Positions 23,823 to 32,059 of a stretch of 64,000 nucleotides of DNA are shown piece by piece. The stretch covers positions 4,014 to 68,013 of the forward strand of contig CAYTKQ010000016.1 of assembly GCA_964438705.1 (NCBI GenBank), written 5' to 3'. The notes under the pieces are model-generated. The model did not search any database. It had not been told where the DNA came from and saw only the letters and a program-made list of their open reading frames with translations. Every line of letters begins with the position of its first letter. Within the stretch, counting starts at the first letter, position 1. Both the position numbers and the translations under genes were made by a program. This DNA is from Christensenella sp964438705. GTDB taxonomy: Bacteria > Bacillota > Clostridia > Christensenellales > Christensenellaceae.

Positions 23823-25022
23823 TCAGCGCGCTTCCGTTTCAGAAACCCTCCGCGCCACTCTTGTCCAAAGCTTAATCTTTTCAAGCACGCTGTCCATGCT
23901 GTCATATGCGTTGAGCGCGCTGATCTTCATGCCCATGCCATCCACGTCCGCCTCCCTGCAATCTCGCAGGATTCCCGTAATACGCTTTGTCATGGATTCC
24001 TCCGTGCCCTCGAGGATATCCTTTTGCGGATTCATGCAGATTTCGAGCGGACATTTCCCTTTAAATGCTTTCCCCGCCTCAAACGGCGAGGTCCACGGCC
24101 CCACGTTGAACAAATCGAGGCTTTTAAGTCTCGCGATCTCCGGCGTTAGCTCGCTTACGTTCCCGCAGCTGTGCCAGTAGTGCAGCCCTCCATGAAAGTC
24201 GCACAACTCCTGCTCATAGGGGAATACCTTGTCCTTATAAAGCTGTGCGGACAACGTAGGGCAGCTCACCTCGTCGTTATAAAGGTTGGCCTTTATGACG
24301 CTTTGCCCGAGATATTTTCCCAAGTCCGTAAACCAGCGCTTGCGCGCATCCACAATGTAGCGCATCAGCGCGTGATAGAAATCCTCGTCCACCAGCATAT
24401 CTACCAGCAAATCCTCAAACCCCCGCACATAAACCGCGATGCCAAACGGGCTGCGGATCCATTCGGGAAACAGGGGCGTAAGCTCCACTCCGCAAAGCTC
24501 CGTCATCCTCTCATATACTGGGATCAGCGTGGGCATCACGCCACTTTTGTAAAAATCGACCTCCGGCGCTTGTTCAAGCTCCGCCATACTGCGGATGACA
24601 GGCGTATGATCGAGCCACGGGTCTTTGTCGCCAAAGGTATGATACTTTACCCCGAACAGGCTTCCCTCCAGCGCGCACGTCCCCCACATGGGAATGTCCG
24701 TTGTGAGGAACGTATCATCCTCAAAATTTTGAAACCGGAAAATCATGATCTTCAGATAGTTTTCCAAATAATACTCCGCATCAAAATAATACCTTTGAAT
24801 ATCGAACCCAAGTATTTTTGCCCACGTCGGGTTTTGGATATCCGCAGTAATCGGTACCATGCCACGCTTCCAGCTTGCGTCGCTTTTGGGCGTGGGGCGA
24901 AATTGATCCCGTCCGCTGCGGGCGATATCCTTCCACATGCCCCGCCGCCGCTTATTTTCATCCGACGCGACGAGCCGCAGGTATTCCTCCTTGCGTGCCT
25001 CGATTCCCTTGCTTGCGCTCAT
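23823..25022 (-). CDS. URO-D family protein, long variant
   Basis: 399 residues with URO-D-superfamily features: GLHYWHSCGNVSELTP (the His-Ser-Cys-Gly region) followed by LDLFNVGPWTSP. The N-terminal half diverges from HemE. It is longer than, and only distantly like, the paralogue at 17277. GGAGG lies 8 nt upstream of the ATG at 25022. It heads the transcription unit running to 19377, under a promoter with two TGTATACA-like sites. The enzymatic role is unknown; methyl transfer or another chemistry on a sugar-derived substrate is possible. Confidence 0.8.
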   Translation of the reverse strand: MSASKGIEARKEEYLRLVASDENKRRRGMWKDIARSGRDQFRPTPKSDASWKRGMVPITADIQNPTWAKILGFDIQRYYFDAEYYLENYLKIMIFRFQNFEDDTFLTTDIPMWGTCALEGSLFGVKYHTFGDKDPWLDHTPVIRSMAELEQAPEVDFYKSGVMPTLIPVYERMTELCGVELTPLFPEWIRSPFGIAVYVRGFEDLLVDMLVDEDFYHALMRYIVDARKRWFTDLGKYLGQSVIKANLYNDEVSCPTLSAQLYKDKVFPYEQELCDFHGGLHYWHSCGNVSELTPEIARLKSLDLFNVGPWTSPFEAGKAFKGKCPLEICMNPQKDILEGTEESMTKRITGILRDCREADVDGMGMKISALNAYDSMDSVLEKIKLWTRVARRVSETEAR

Positions 25023-25044
25023 TTTTCATCCTCCGTATTACTTA

Positions 25045-25086
25045 TGTATACTTGTTGTATACATCAAAGGGCGTAAAAGATGCCAA
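25045..25086 (-). promoter_or_regulatory. Promoter with tandem TGTATAC operators, likely GntR targets
   Basis: On the minus strand TTGGCA (25081-25086), 17 nt, then TGTATA (25058-25063) forms a promoter. The -10 is part of the palindrome TGTATACA (25056-25063). A second near-match, TGTATACT (25045-25052), is centred 11 bp away, one helical turn. The same word occurs at the promoter near 29.7 kb, whose operon encodes a GntR regulator. Confidence 0.65.
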
Positions 25087-25110
25087 TTCGTGTTCCGTTT
25101 TGTTTTTCAG

Positions 25111-25752
25111 TTATCTCAGCTTGAATGAATTGTTGGAAAAAATTTGCTGGAAGGCGCGTTCCCGCGAGCTTTCGATGTGCCGCTCCATTTCCTCCGCCGC
25201 TTTTTCAACATCCCCCGCGAGCATAGCCTCCAAAATGACCAGATGCTGATTGATCGTCACCTCGACCACGTCCTCGCTGCGGGTGGAAAGCACGCGCACG
25301 CGTTTGTTGTGCTCATACAGGTTTTCCATCATCCTGCTCAAATACGCGTTGTCCGCATAACGCAGGATCACGCCGTGCAAATCCTCATCCTCACGGATGC
25401 TCTGGTCATAATTTGTTTTGTTCACGTCCAGCATACGCTCCTTGAGGTCGAGAAGCACCTCCTGCGGAATATTGCCGTAGGCAAGACGCACGGCGAACGG
25501 CTCCAGAACCTTGCGGATGCTGTAAATATCCGCCACGTCCTTGACTGTGATCTCTGCGACGAACATTCCCCGGCGCGGATAGATATTGACGAGGCTTTCC
25601 TTTCCAAGCGCGTTCACCGCTTCACGAAAGGGTGTGCGGCTGATGTTCAGCTCCTCGATGATCTCGCGTTCGTTGAGCATCTGTCCCGGAGAATAAACCC
25701 CATTGATGATTCTCTCTTTCAGCACGTCATATGCCTTTTCCTTCAGGTTCAT
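25111..25752 (-). CDS. GntR family transcriptional regulator (FadR/FCD type)
   Basis: 213 residues. An N-terminal winged helix (NLKEKAYDVLKERIINGVYSPG...LNEREIIEELNISRTPFREAV) is followed by an all-helical FCD ligand domain. The domain retains metal-binding His residues such as LHGVILR and NQHLVILE. Such proteins repress sugar-acid and organic-acid operons and are released by a metabolite. GGAG about 10 nt upstream supports the ATG at 25752; an ATG at 25767 is in frame. It is the last gene of the 29657-25111 unit, so it probably regulates its own operon and the one starting at 25022 through TGTATACA sites (inference). Confidence 0.92.
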   Translation of the reverse strand: MNLKEKAYDVLKERIINGVYSPGQMLNEREIIEELNISRTPFREAVNALGKESLVNIYPRRGMFVAEITVKDVADIYSIRKVLEPFAVRLAYGNIPQEVLLDLKERMLDVNKTNYDQSIREDEDLHGVILRYADNAYLSRMMENLYEHNKRVRVLSTRSEDVVEVTINQHLVILEAMLAGDVEKAAEEMERHIESSRERAFQQIFSNNSFKLR

Positions 25753-25820
25753 TCCCCTCAACTCCATTTCAAATGCTTATTTATTGGAATGGTATCATAC
25801 ATTTTTGGTTTTCGCAAATA

Positions 25821-26972
25821 TCACTTGCACCCCTGCAGGCGATGATCCCCTCCTATCTTGATGAGCCGCGCGGCAGTCTGTGCCGCATTGTAAAGCTGCG
25901 CCTTCGCGCTTCTTTGGATTTCCTCCGCCTCCATCGGGCGGTTCACGCAGGACACGACTGCGTCGATTCCCGCGCTGTAAACGGCTTCATAGCCCCGCTT
26001 CACCTGTCCTCCGATGGCAAGGACGGGTACGCGCCCCTGCGCACACGCCGCGACTCCCACCGGTGTTTTTCCATTGACCGTCTGGCTGTCGATGCATCCC
26101 TCGCCTGTAATGAGCAAATCCGCGTCCTGCAATCGATCTTGCAATTTTGCGCTTTGCAGCACCACCTCGATCCCCGGCCGCACCTTTGCCTTCAAAAAAG
26201 CCATCATGCCAAACCCGAGGCCGCCCGCCGCGCCCGCACCTGCCCGTTCAAAAAAGCGTTCGCCCGTCTGTTGTTCCACACATGCCGCAAAGTGTTCAAG
26301 TGCAGCGTCGAGCGCTTGCGCGTGTTGTGCGTCCACCCCTTTTTGGGGGCCGTATACATAGGTCGCGCCTTGCGCGCCGCACAACGGATTGTTTACATCG
26401 CACGCCGCAATGACCTCACAGTCGGCAAGCCGCGCATCCAAACCGTCCATATCGATTTCACAAAGCGCATTGAGCGCCATACCGCCCGAGCCGATCTTGG
26501 TTCCGTCTTTTGCTTTGAGCGATACGCCGAGCGCCTGCGCCATGCCCGCGCCGCCGTCGTTGGTGGCACTGCCGCCAAGCCCGACGATGATCCTTTTCGC
26601 GCCGAGGTCAAGCGCGCGGCGGATGAGCTCGCCCGTCCCATAGGTCGTCGCGCGGTACGGGTCGCGCTCCTCATCCTTTAAAAGCGGAAGCCCGGAGGCC
26701 GCCGCCATTTCAATGACCGCCAGCTCTCCCGCCAGCCCGAAGGCGGCTTGCATCGGCCGCCCCAGCGGGCCGGACACCGTCGCCATGTGCAGCGCTCCGT
26801 CCAGATTGCGCATCATGGCCTCTACCATGCCCTCTCCGCCGTCGGCAACGCATACAACCTCCGCCTTTGCCTGCAAAAAGATGGACAAAAATGCCTCTTT
26901 TACCGTCTCGCCTGCTTCAAGGGAGGAAAGGGTTCCCTTAAACGAGTCCATCGCGATAACTATCTTCTTCAT
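25821..26972 (-). CDS. Glycerate kinase
   Basis: 383 residues from the ATG at 26972, full family length. MKKIVIAMDSFKGTLSS, VGLGGSATNDGGAGMAQALG, YGPQKG and GAGAAGGLGFG are diagnostic of the GlxK/GarK family. The ATG begins 1 nt after the stop of the SDR gene (TGATATG), with no clear ribosome binding site, so translation is likely coupled. With the hydroxyacid dehydrogenase and isomerase upstream it suggests a hydroxypyruvate-glycerate route to phosphoglycerate (inference). It is a paralogue of the partial gene at 1-836. Confidence 0.95.
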   Translation of the reverse strand: MKKIVIAMDSFKGTLSSLEAGETVKEAFLSIFLQAKAEVVCVADGGEGMVEAMMRNLDGALHMATVSGPLGRPMQAAFGLAGELAVIEMAAASGLPLLKDEERDPYRATTYGTGELIRRALDLGAKRIIVGLGGSATNDGGAGMAQALGVSLKAKDGTKIGSGGMALNALCEIDMDGLDARLADCEVIAACDVNNPLCGAQGATYVYGPQKGVDAQHAQALDAALEHFAACVEQQTGERFFERAGAGAAGGLGFGMMAFLKAKVRPGIEVVLQSAKLQDRLQDADLLITGEGCIDSQTVNGKTPVGVAACAQGRVPVLAIGGQVKRGYEAVYSAGIDAVVSCVNRPMEAEEIQRSAKAQLYNAAQTAARLIKIGGDHRLQGCK

Positions 26973-26973
26973 A

Positions 26974-27744
26974 TCAGCGACACATAAACCCGCCGTCCAC
27001 GGGGATGACCGTGCCCGAAATGTATTCGGACGCGTCCGAAGCGAGGAAGACCGCAAGCCCCTTTAAATCCTCCGGCGTTCCCCACCGCCCCGCAGGAATG
27101 CGCTTTGTCAGCTCGTCCACCTGCCCGGGTACCTCGCGCATGGTCTTGGACATTTCAGAAACCATATAGCCGGGCGCGATGGCATTCACGTTCACGCCCT
27201 CGCCCGCCCATTCGTTGGAAAGCGCTTTTGTAAGCTGTGCCACGCCGCCTTTGCTTGCCGCGTAGGCGGGGACGATCGTGCCTCCGAAAAACGAATTCAT
27301 GGACGCGATATTGATGATTTTTCCATATTTTTGTTCGAGCATCACTTTTCCCGCGTGCTGACACATGAAAAACACTGCCGAAAGGTCAATGCCGACCACC
27401 TTGTCCCACATCTCCTTCGGGAAATCCACAGACGCGCAGCGATACTGGATGCCCGCGCCGTTCACGAGGATGTCCACGCGGCCGCCGAGCTTTTGCAGTG
27501 CTTCTTCAAAGGCCCGCGCGATGTCGTCCGCGTCGCTCATATCGCCGCGCACACCGTAGGCCGGCGCTTTTTCCGTGGACAAAGCCTGTGCGGATTGCCC
27601 CACGCAATCGAGGATATCAATGAGCGCGACGGATGCTCCCGCGTCACGAAGCGCCTCGGCGATTCCGTAGCACAGGCCCCGCGCACCACCCGTAACAACG
27701 GCAGTTTTGCCGGAAAGGTCAAATTTTGAAAGAATGTTTTCCAT
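26974..27744 (-). CDS. SDR family oxidoreductase with altered Gly motif
   Basis: 256 residues from the ATG at 27744. The cofactor motif reads TGGARGLC, with Cys where the third Gly of TGxxxGxG usually stands. NGAG replaces NNAG, and the catalytic YAASK is intact. It ends with the usual PVDGGF segment. The start at 27744 has AAAGGG upstream; the longer in-frame start at 27792 lies within the upstream gene. Related to gluconate 5-dehydrogenase-like SDRs by eye; the substrate is unproven. Confidence 0.88.
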   Translation of the reverse strand: MENILSKFDLSGKTAVVTGGARGLCYGIAEALRDAGASVALIDILDCVGQSAQALSTEKAPAYGVRGDMSDADDIARAFEEALQKLGGRVDILVNGAGIQYRCASVDFPKEMWDKVVGIDLSAVFFMCQHAGKVMLEQKYGKIINIASMNSFFGGTIVPAYAASKGGVAQLTKALSNEWAGEGVNVNAIAPGYMVSEMSKTMREVPGQVDELTKRIPAGRWGTPEDLKGLAVFLASDASEYISGTVIPVDGGFMCR

Positions 27745-27757
27745 GGTGTCGATCCCT

Positions 27758-28732
27758 TTACTTGTTGACGATGTTGACGGGGTTCCCCGCAAGGTATTCC
27801 CGCAGGTTTTCCGCCGCGATGTCCATCAGGCGCTGGCGCGATTCCTTGGGTGCCCACGCGATATGCGGCGTGATGATCGTATTTTTTGCCTCGAGCAACG
27901 GATTGTCCGCCCGGATGGGTTCTGTGGAAACCACATCCACCGCCGCCCAGCCGACCTTTCCCGAATTGAGCGCCTGCGCGAGGTCCGCCTCATTTACGAG
28001 CGGTCCGCGCGATGTATTGATGAGGATCACGCCATCCTTCATCTTCGCGATGTTTTCTTTGTTTACCAGTCCCGTATTTTCCGGGGTCAGCGGACAGTGC
28101 AGGGAAATTACGTCCGCGTTTTGAAGCAATGTGTCGAGCGGCACATATTGCAGCGTTTCACTTTTGAGTGCGTCGATCTCGTATACATCATGCACGAGAA
28201 TATTCATACCGAGCGCCTGCGCCACCTTGGCAAAGCTCTGCCCGATCCTGCCGAATCCGACGATCCCGAGCGTTTTTCCGTCCAACTCCATCAGAGGATA
28301 ATTCCAAAAACACCAGTCCGCGTTTTTCTGCCAGTCTCCGCGCTTTACCGCCGCGTTATGCTCGCCAATATGGTGGCACACCTCAAGCAGCAGCGCTGAC
28401 GCAAACTGCGCGACCGCCGCCGTTCCATAGGTTGGAATGTTGCTCACAAGGACTCCTTTTTCCTTTGCGTATGCAACGTCCACTACATTGAAACCCGTCG
28501 CCAGCACGCCGATATACTTTAATTTTGGCAGCGCATCGATCACCTCGCGCGTGATCGGTGTTTTGTTTGTAAAAATAATTTCCGCCTCCTGCGCACGCTT
28601 TACGACCGGGCCGACATTGCCCGGATCATAAGATGTTCTTTCATATACCGTAAATTCACCCTGTGAGGAAATCGGCTCCCATGAGATATCCCCGGGATTT
28701 TCCGTATATCCGTCCAATACCACTATTTTCAT
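27758..28732 (-). CDS. D-2-hydroxyacid dehydrogenase (glyoxylate/hydroxypyruvate reductase-like)
   Basis: 324 residues, typical length. It has the NAD-binding GFGRIGQ, the substrate Arg in NTSRGPLVNE, and the C-terminal catalytic His in TPHIAWAPKES. Such enzymes reduce a 2-keto acid (glyoxylate, hydroxypyruvate) to a D-2-hydroxyacid. GGGAGG precedes the ATG. It lies between a TIM-barrel isomerase and an SDR/glycerate kinase pair, so hydroxypyruvate to glycerate is a plausible reaction (inference). Confidence 0.92.
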   Translation of the reverse strand: MKIVVLDGYTENPGDISWEPISSQGEFTVYERTSYDPGNVGPVVKRAQEAEIIFTNKTPITREVIDALPKLKYIGVLATGFNVVDVAYAKEKGVLVSNIPTYGTAAVAQFASALLLEVCHHIGEHNAAVKRGDWQKNADWCFWNYPLMELDGKTLGIVGFGRIGQSFAKVAQALGMNILVHDVYEIDALKSETLQYVPLDTLLQNADVISLHCPLTPENTGLVNKENIAKMKDGVILINTSRGPLVNEADLAQALNSGKVGWAAVDVVSTEPIRADNPLLEAKNTIITPHIAWAPKESRQRLMDIAAENLREYLAGNPVNIVNK

Positions 28733-28745
28733 GACGCCCTCCCTA

Positions 28746-29657
28746 TTACAGCTTCGCCCATGCTTCGTTCAGCACGCGCTTGCCGTTTGCGATCACAATT
28801 TCCCGATCCTCATCCCCCCACGGCTTCACCTCAAAGCTCACGAACGGACGATCAAATTTTTTGAAATAGCCGATATCCATCAGCGCTTTTAAAAATTCCG
28901 CAACGTCGTCCGCGCAGTTGACCGAATTGGGGAAATTGAAGCGCGGGTGCGCGTCCCCGTACGCGTCCATCGATGGATCGCCGATGACGCAGCTTCCGAT
29001 GTGGGCGTGCACGATGTAATCCTTCACCGGATAAATGGATTCCGCTATCGTCTCGTGCATCTGCGGGATATGGCTTAAATCTACCATCAGCCCAAAATTA
29101 TCGTATTCCGCAAGCATATCCTCCGCGAAACGCTTCGCTATCGTTGTGGGGCCGATCAGCGACTTTTTATCGATATCATAATCGAACACTTCCGTTACGA
29201 CGCGCATATCCCCTTTGGATTTTGCGTAAGCGCACAGCTCCTTTGTGGATTTGAGAAGCGCCTTGTAGGATTCCTCCTTCGTCGCCTCCTCATATTTGCC
29301 CGCCAAAAACGCGAACCCCTTCGCGCCCAGCTCGTATGCCTCGTCGATGCCTTCCTTCAAACTTTTGAGCGCCGTCTGCCGTCCGTCCTCATTTAAATCG
29401 TTGATATTATAGCCCGTAGCGAGCAGCCGCGGCTGTCCGCCGTATGCGACCGCAAGCCCCGCGAGATCGATCATTTCCGCTGCCGCTCTGCGCACCTGCG
29501 GGTCCTTGATCATTGTCATCTCGACCGCGTCAAAATAGTCATCCACAGCAATTTTTTTCAGGGTTTCCAACACGGGCCCCTCTCCCTTAATACATTCCGG
29601 GAAGGACATAAAATGGATCAACCCGACCTTCATATATTTTTTGATGGATTCCTTCAT
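28746..29657 (-). CDS. Sugar phosphate isomerase/epimerase (TIM barrel)
   Basis: 303 residues from the ATG at 29657 (GGAG about 10 nt upstream). The AP-endonuclease-2/xylose-isomerase-like barrel shows conserved metal ligands late in the chain: VDLSHIPQMHE, HAHIGSC and FVSFEVKP. The family includes hydroxypyruvate isomerase, inosose dehydratase and ketose 3-epimerases. It is the first gene of the unit that ends with the GntR gene, 13 nt ahead of the hydroxyacid dehydrogenase. Followed by a reductase and a glycerate kinase, it may be a hydroxypyruvate-isomerase-like enzyme (inference). Confidence 0.88.
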   Translation of the reverse strand: MKESIKKYMKVGLIHFMSFPECIKGEGPVLETLKKIAVDDYFDAVEMTMIKDPQVRRAAAEMIDLAGLAVAYGGQPRLLATGYNINDLNEDGRQTALKSLKEGIDEAYELGAKGFAFLAGKYEEATKEESYKALLKSTKELCAYAKSKGDMRVVTEVFDYDIDKKSLIGPTTIAKRFAEDMLAEYDNFGLMVDLSHIPQMHETIAESIYPVKDYIVHAHIGSCVIGDPSMDAYGDAHPRFNFPNSVNCADDVAEFLKALMDIGYFKKFDRPFVSFEVKPWGDEDREIVIANGKRVLNEAWAKL

Positions 29658-29704
29658 TGTAATGCATCTCCTCACTATGAACTTGTTGTTGGTTTTGGTT
29701 TTTC

Positions 29705-29773
29705 TGTATACAAATTTATGTTTGTATTTCTTTTGTATACAATAAGTATATATCATTCGTTTTCTAAATGCAA
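29705..29773 (-). promoter_or_regulatory. Promoter with two TGTATACA operators
   Basis: On the minus strand TTGCAT (29768-29773), 17 nt, then TATACT (29745-29750). The perfect palindrome TTGTATACAA (29733-29742) sits at the expected transcription start. A second TGTATACA (29705-29712) is centred 29 bp downstream, with a half-site TTGTAT between them. This placement fits repression, most simply by the GntR protein encoded at the end of the operon. Confidence 0.7.
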
Positions 29774-29894
29774 GTACCAAAATTTATTTTTTCTTTCATT
29801 GGAATAATCCCCATCCATGATAAAAAAGCATCGAAAGAAGCGGATTCATATCCCAATTACAGCATAAAATAAAAATAGCAGTTAATAAATACTG

Positions 29895-29931
29895 AAAAAA
29901 CTACGGGAGAAGCAATCCCTTGCCTCTCCCG
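29895..29931 (-). terminator. Terminator of the glycyl radical enzyme operon
   Basis: CGGGAGA-GCAA and TTGC-TCTCCCG form a strong interrupted stem, followed on the minus strand by a TTTTTT run, about 100 nt after the dehydrogenase stop at 30029. Confidence 0.8.
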
Positions 29932-30028
29932 CTTTAATTCCTTGTGAATTTCATCTAAGGGCTCTTTCGTATCGCCCATACGCATTAAACAAACCCCAGA
30001 AACATCGGTTTGTTCCGGTTCTTTTGGA

Positions 30029-31081
30029 TTATTCGTATTTAATGATGCATTTTTTGGTAATCTGCTTGTTCTCCAGCTTCTTAAATACGCTGAGAATATC
30101 TTTAAAATCGACAATATCAGAAATATAGTCGTCCAGATCGATAATTCCTTCCTTAAGCCATGAAAAAATCTGTTCTGTTGCTTCGCCTTCTTCATACTTG
30201 GAAGGAAATTGCTGAAAATGAAGCTGCCAGTTATACGGCGCATTGGTCCAATCGATCTGCGCAACCGTATTGGCAGAAATGCCATAGCAGCAGATTTTCC
30301 CCTGATCCTTGATCAACTCCATTCCCTGATTGATAATGGCTGAAACCCCGACCGCATCCAGTACGAAATCCACTCCTTCCGGGCAAATTTCCCTGATTTT
30401 CGCGTTCGCGCAGTCATCGGAGCGGAACACATAGTCCGCCCCCTCCTCTCTTGCCGCCGCAAGTTTTTTTTCGTCAATATCAAGCGCAATAACTGGCTTA
30501 ACACCCAAGAGATGCAAAAACTTGGCATAAGTGAGCCCCACCGGCCCACACCCAAAAATGGCGACGCTATCATTCTCTTTTATTCCAAACCGCTTAATGG
30601 CGCTCAACACCTCACGCAAAGTAATGATCATTGCTGACTTGATCGGGTCGATCCATTCCGGAACAATCGTCTGCGCACAGGCGCACTCTGGAAATTCTCT
30701 CGTATGGGGCAGTATCCCTTTCTTTTGGAGTGCCTGTGCGTCACTCACCGTCCCATATTCCGAGAAACCGCCCCAACCGCTTGTATAGCCGCCAAGGGGG
30801 CCAGCAAACGGAAGCAGCACAATGTCCCCCTTTTTGTAAGAAACAACATCTTTTCCCGTTTCGATCACGCGCCCGACCGCTTCATGCCCCAGCATGATCG
30901 GGTAAACGTCTTCTGAAAACCCCTTAAATGTGCCATGTATCAGTTTCAGGTCCGTGCCGTTGCACACGCCGCACGCAACTGTTTTCACAAGCGCGTCGCA
31001 GTCGCCATACGCAGGCCGTGGACATTCTGCAATTTTGGGCGTTTTATCTTTCCCTGCCACGAGTGTTTTCATCAATTCCAT
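30029..31081 (-). CDS. MDR alcohol dehydrogenase lacking the structural zinc site
   Basis: 350 residues. The catalytic ligands Cys40 (GVCNGTD) and His66-Glu67 are present, as is the Rossmann GCGPVGL. The four-Cys structural zinc lobe seen in the other dehydrogenases here is absent and is replaced by a Gly-rich GPLGGYTSGWGG loop. AAAGGAG lies 9 nt ahead of the ATG. It is the third gene after the glycyl radical enzyme and its activase, so it may oxidise the substrate or reduce the aldehyde product of the radical enzyme (inference). Confidence 0.9.
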   Translation of the reverse strand: MELMKTLVAGKDKTPKIAECPRPAYGDCDALVKTVACGVCNGTDLKLIHGTFKGFSEDVYPIMLGHEAVGRVIETGKDVVSYKKGDIVLLPFAGPLGGYTSGWGGFSEYGTVSDAQALQKKGILPHTREFPECACAQTIVPEWIDPIKSAMIITLREVLSAIKRFGIKENDSVAIFGCGPVGLTYAKFLHLLGVKPVIALDIDEKKLAAAREEGADYVFRSDDCANAKIREICPEGVDFVLDAVGVSAIINQGMELIKDQGKICCYGISANTVAQIDWTNAPYNWQLHFQQFPSKYEEGEATEQIFSWLKEGIIDLDDYISDIVDFKDILSVFKKLENKQITKKCIIKYE

Positions 31082-31130
31082 ATTCTTTTTTCTCCTTTAT
31101 TCGTGATTGCCGAACCAAAAGCGGCGCACA

Positions 31131-32042
31131 TTATCCGCCCTGTTTCACCGGCACGCCCGCTGCCTGAAAAAATGAGATTGCCCGATCGATCTCGTCCGGA
31201 CGCGGCGCTTTCGTCGTCTTCATGGTATAGTCCATTTGCATCATTGCGTACTTGTTCATCCCCAGAGAGTGATAGGGCAAAACATTTACCATCGCAAGAT
31301 TTCCGCTCCTTTGCAGTTCAGCGGCAAATGCCGCCGTTTGCCCGAGGTTGTCTTCCGAGTCATTATACCCGGGAATCAGCGGAAAACGCAACATCAGACG
31401 CTTATTGAGATCAAACGCTATTTTCCTAATATTGCTGAGGATGCGCTCATTGCCAACACCTGCGGCCTCCATGTGTCTATTGTTGTCCATGTGTTTGATG
31501 TCGATCAGGAAAGTATCTACATACGGAGCAATCCTGATATATATTTCTTCCGGCGCATTGCCATTGGTTTCAATGGCCGTATTGATGGATGCCTCCTGAC
31601 AGCTTTTCAGCATATGTTCCAAAAATTCCGGCTGTGCCGTACATTCCCCTCCTGAAAATGTAACGCCCCCGCCTGATTTTCTATAGTAGGGTCTGTCCTT
31701 TTCGATCTCTGTAAGCACCTCTTTCACACTCATTATGTGCCCGTAAAAATCCCATGCACTTGCTGGACATATCTCCACACATTTTCCGCACATCGTACAT
31801 TTTTTACAATCTACTTCCCTTTGCTTTGAAATGGCCTTCTCCGGGCATACCTCTGTGCAGTACCCGCAATCCGAACATTTTGCCGGATTGCGGGCCAGCT
31901 GTATCTGTCCTGACAGAGATTCCGGATTGGAACACCATGGGCATCGCATATCGCACCCTTTCATGAACACAACCATCCTGATTCCGTTCCCGTCATGGAT
32001 GCAATAGTTTTGTATTTTGTCGATCAGCCCCTTGATTTCCAA
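31131..32042 (-). CDS. Glycyl-radical enzyme activating protein (radical SAM)
   Basis: 303 residues. CDMRCPWC (Cys30, 34, 37) binds the S-adenosylmethionine cluster. Two ferredoxin-type Cys sets follow (about 56-66 and 79-92), as in activases of GRE dehydratases and lyases but not of classical pyruvate formate-lyase. SGGGVTFSGGE is the SAM-contacting GGE motif. It abstracts hydrogen from the Gly radical site of its partner. It lies 17 nt downstream of the radical enzyme gene, so pairing is close to certain. It is oxygen sensitive, consistent with an anaerobe. Confidence 0.96.
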   Translation of the reverse strand: MEIKGLIDKIQNYCIHDGNGIRMVVFMKGCDMRCPWCSNPESLSGQIQLARNPAKCSDCGYCTEVCPEKAISKQREVDCKKCTMCGKCVEICPASAWDFYGHIMSVKEVLTEIEKDRPYYRKSGGGVTFSGGECTAQPEFLEHMLKSCQEASINTAIETNGNAPEEIYIRIAPYVDTFLIDIKHMDNNRHMEAAGVGNERILSNIRKIAFDLNKRLMLRFPLIPGYNDSEDNLGQTAAFAAELQRSGNLAMVNVLPYHSLGMNKYAMMQMDYTMKTTKAPRPDEIDRAISFFQAAGVPVKQGG

Positions 32043-32059
32043 ATCTTTTCCTCCTGCTT

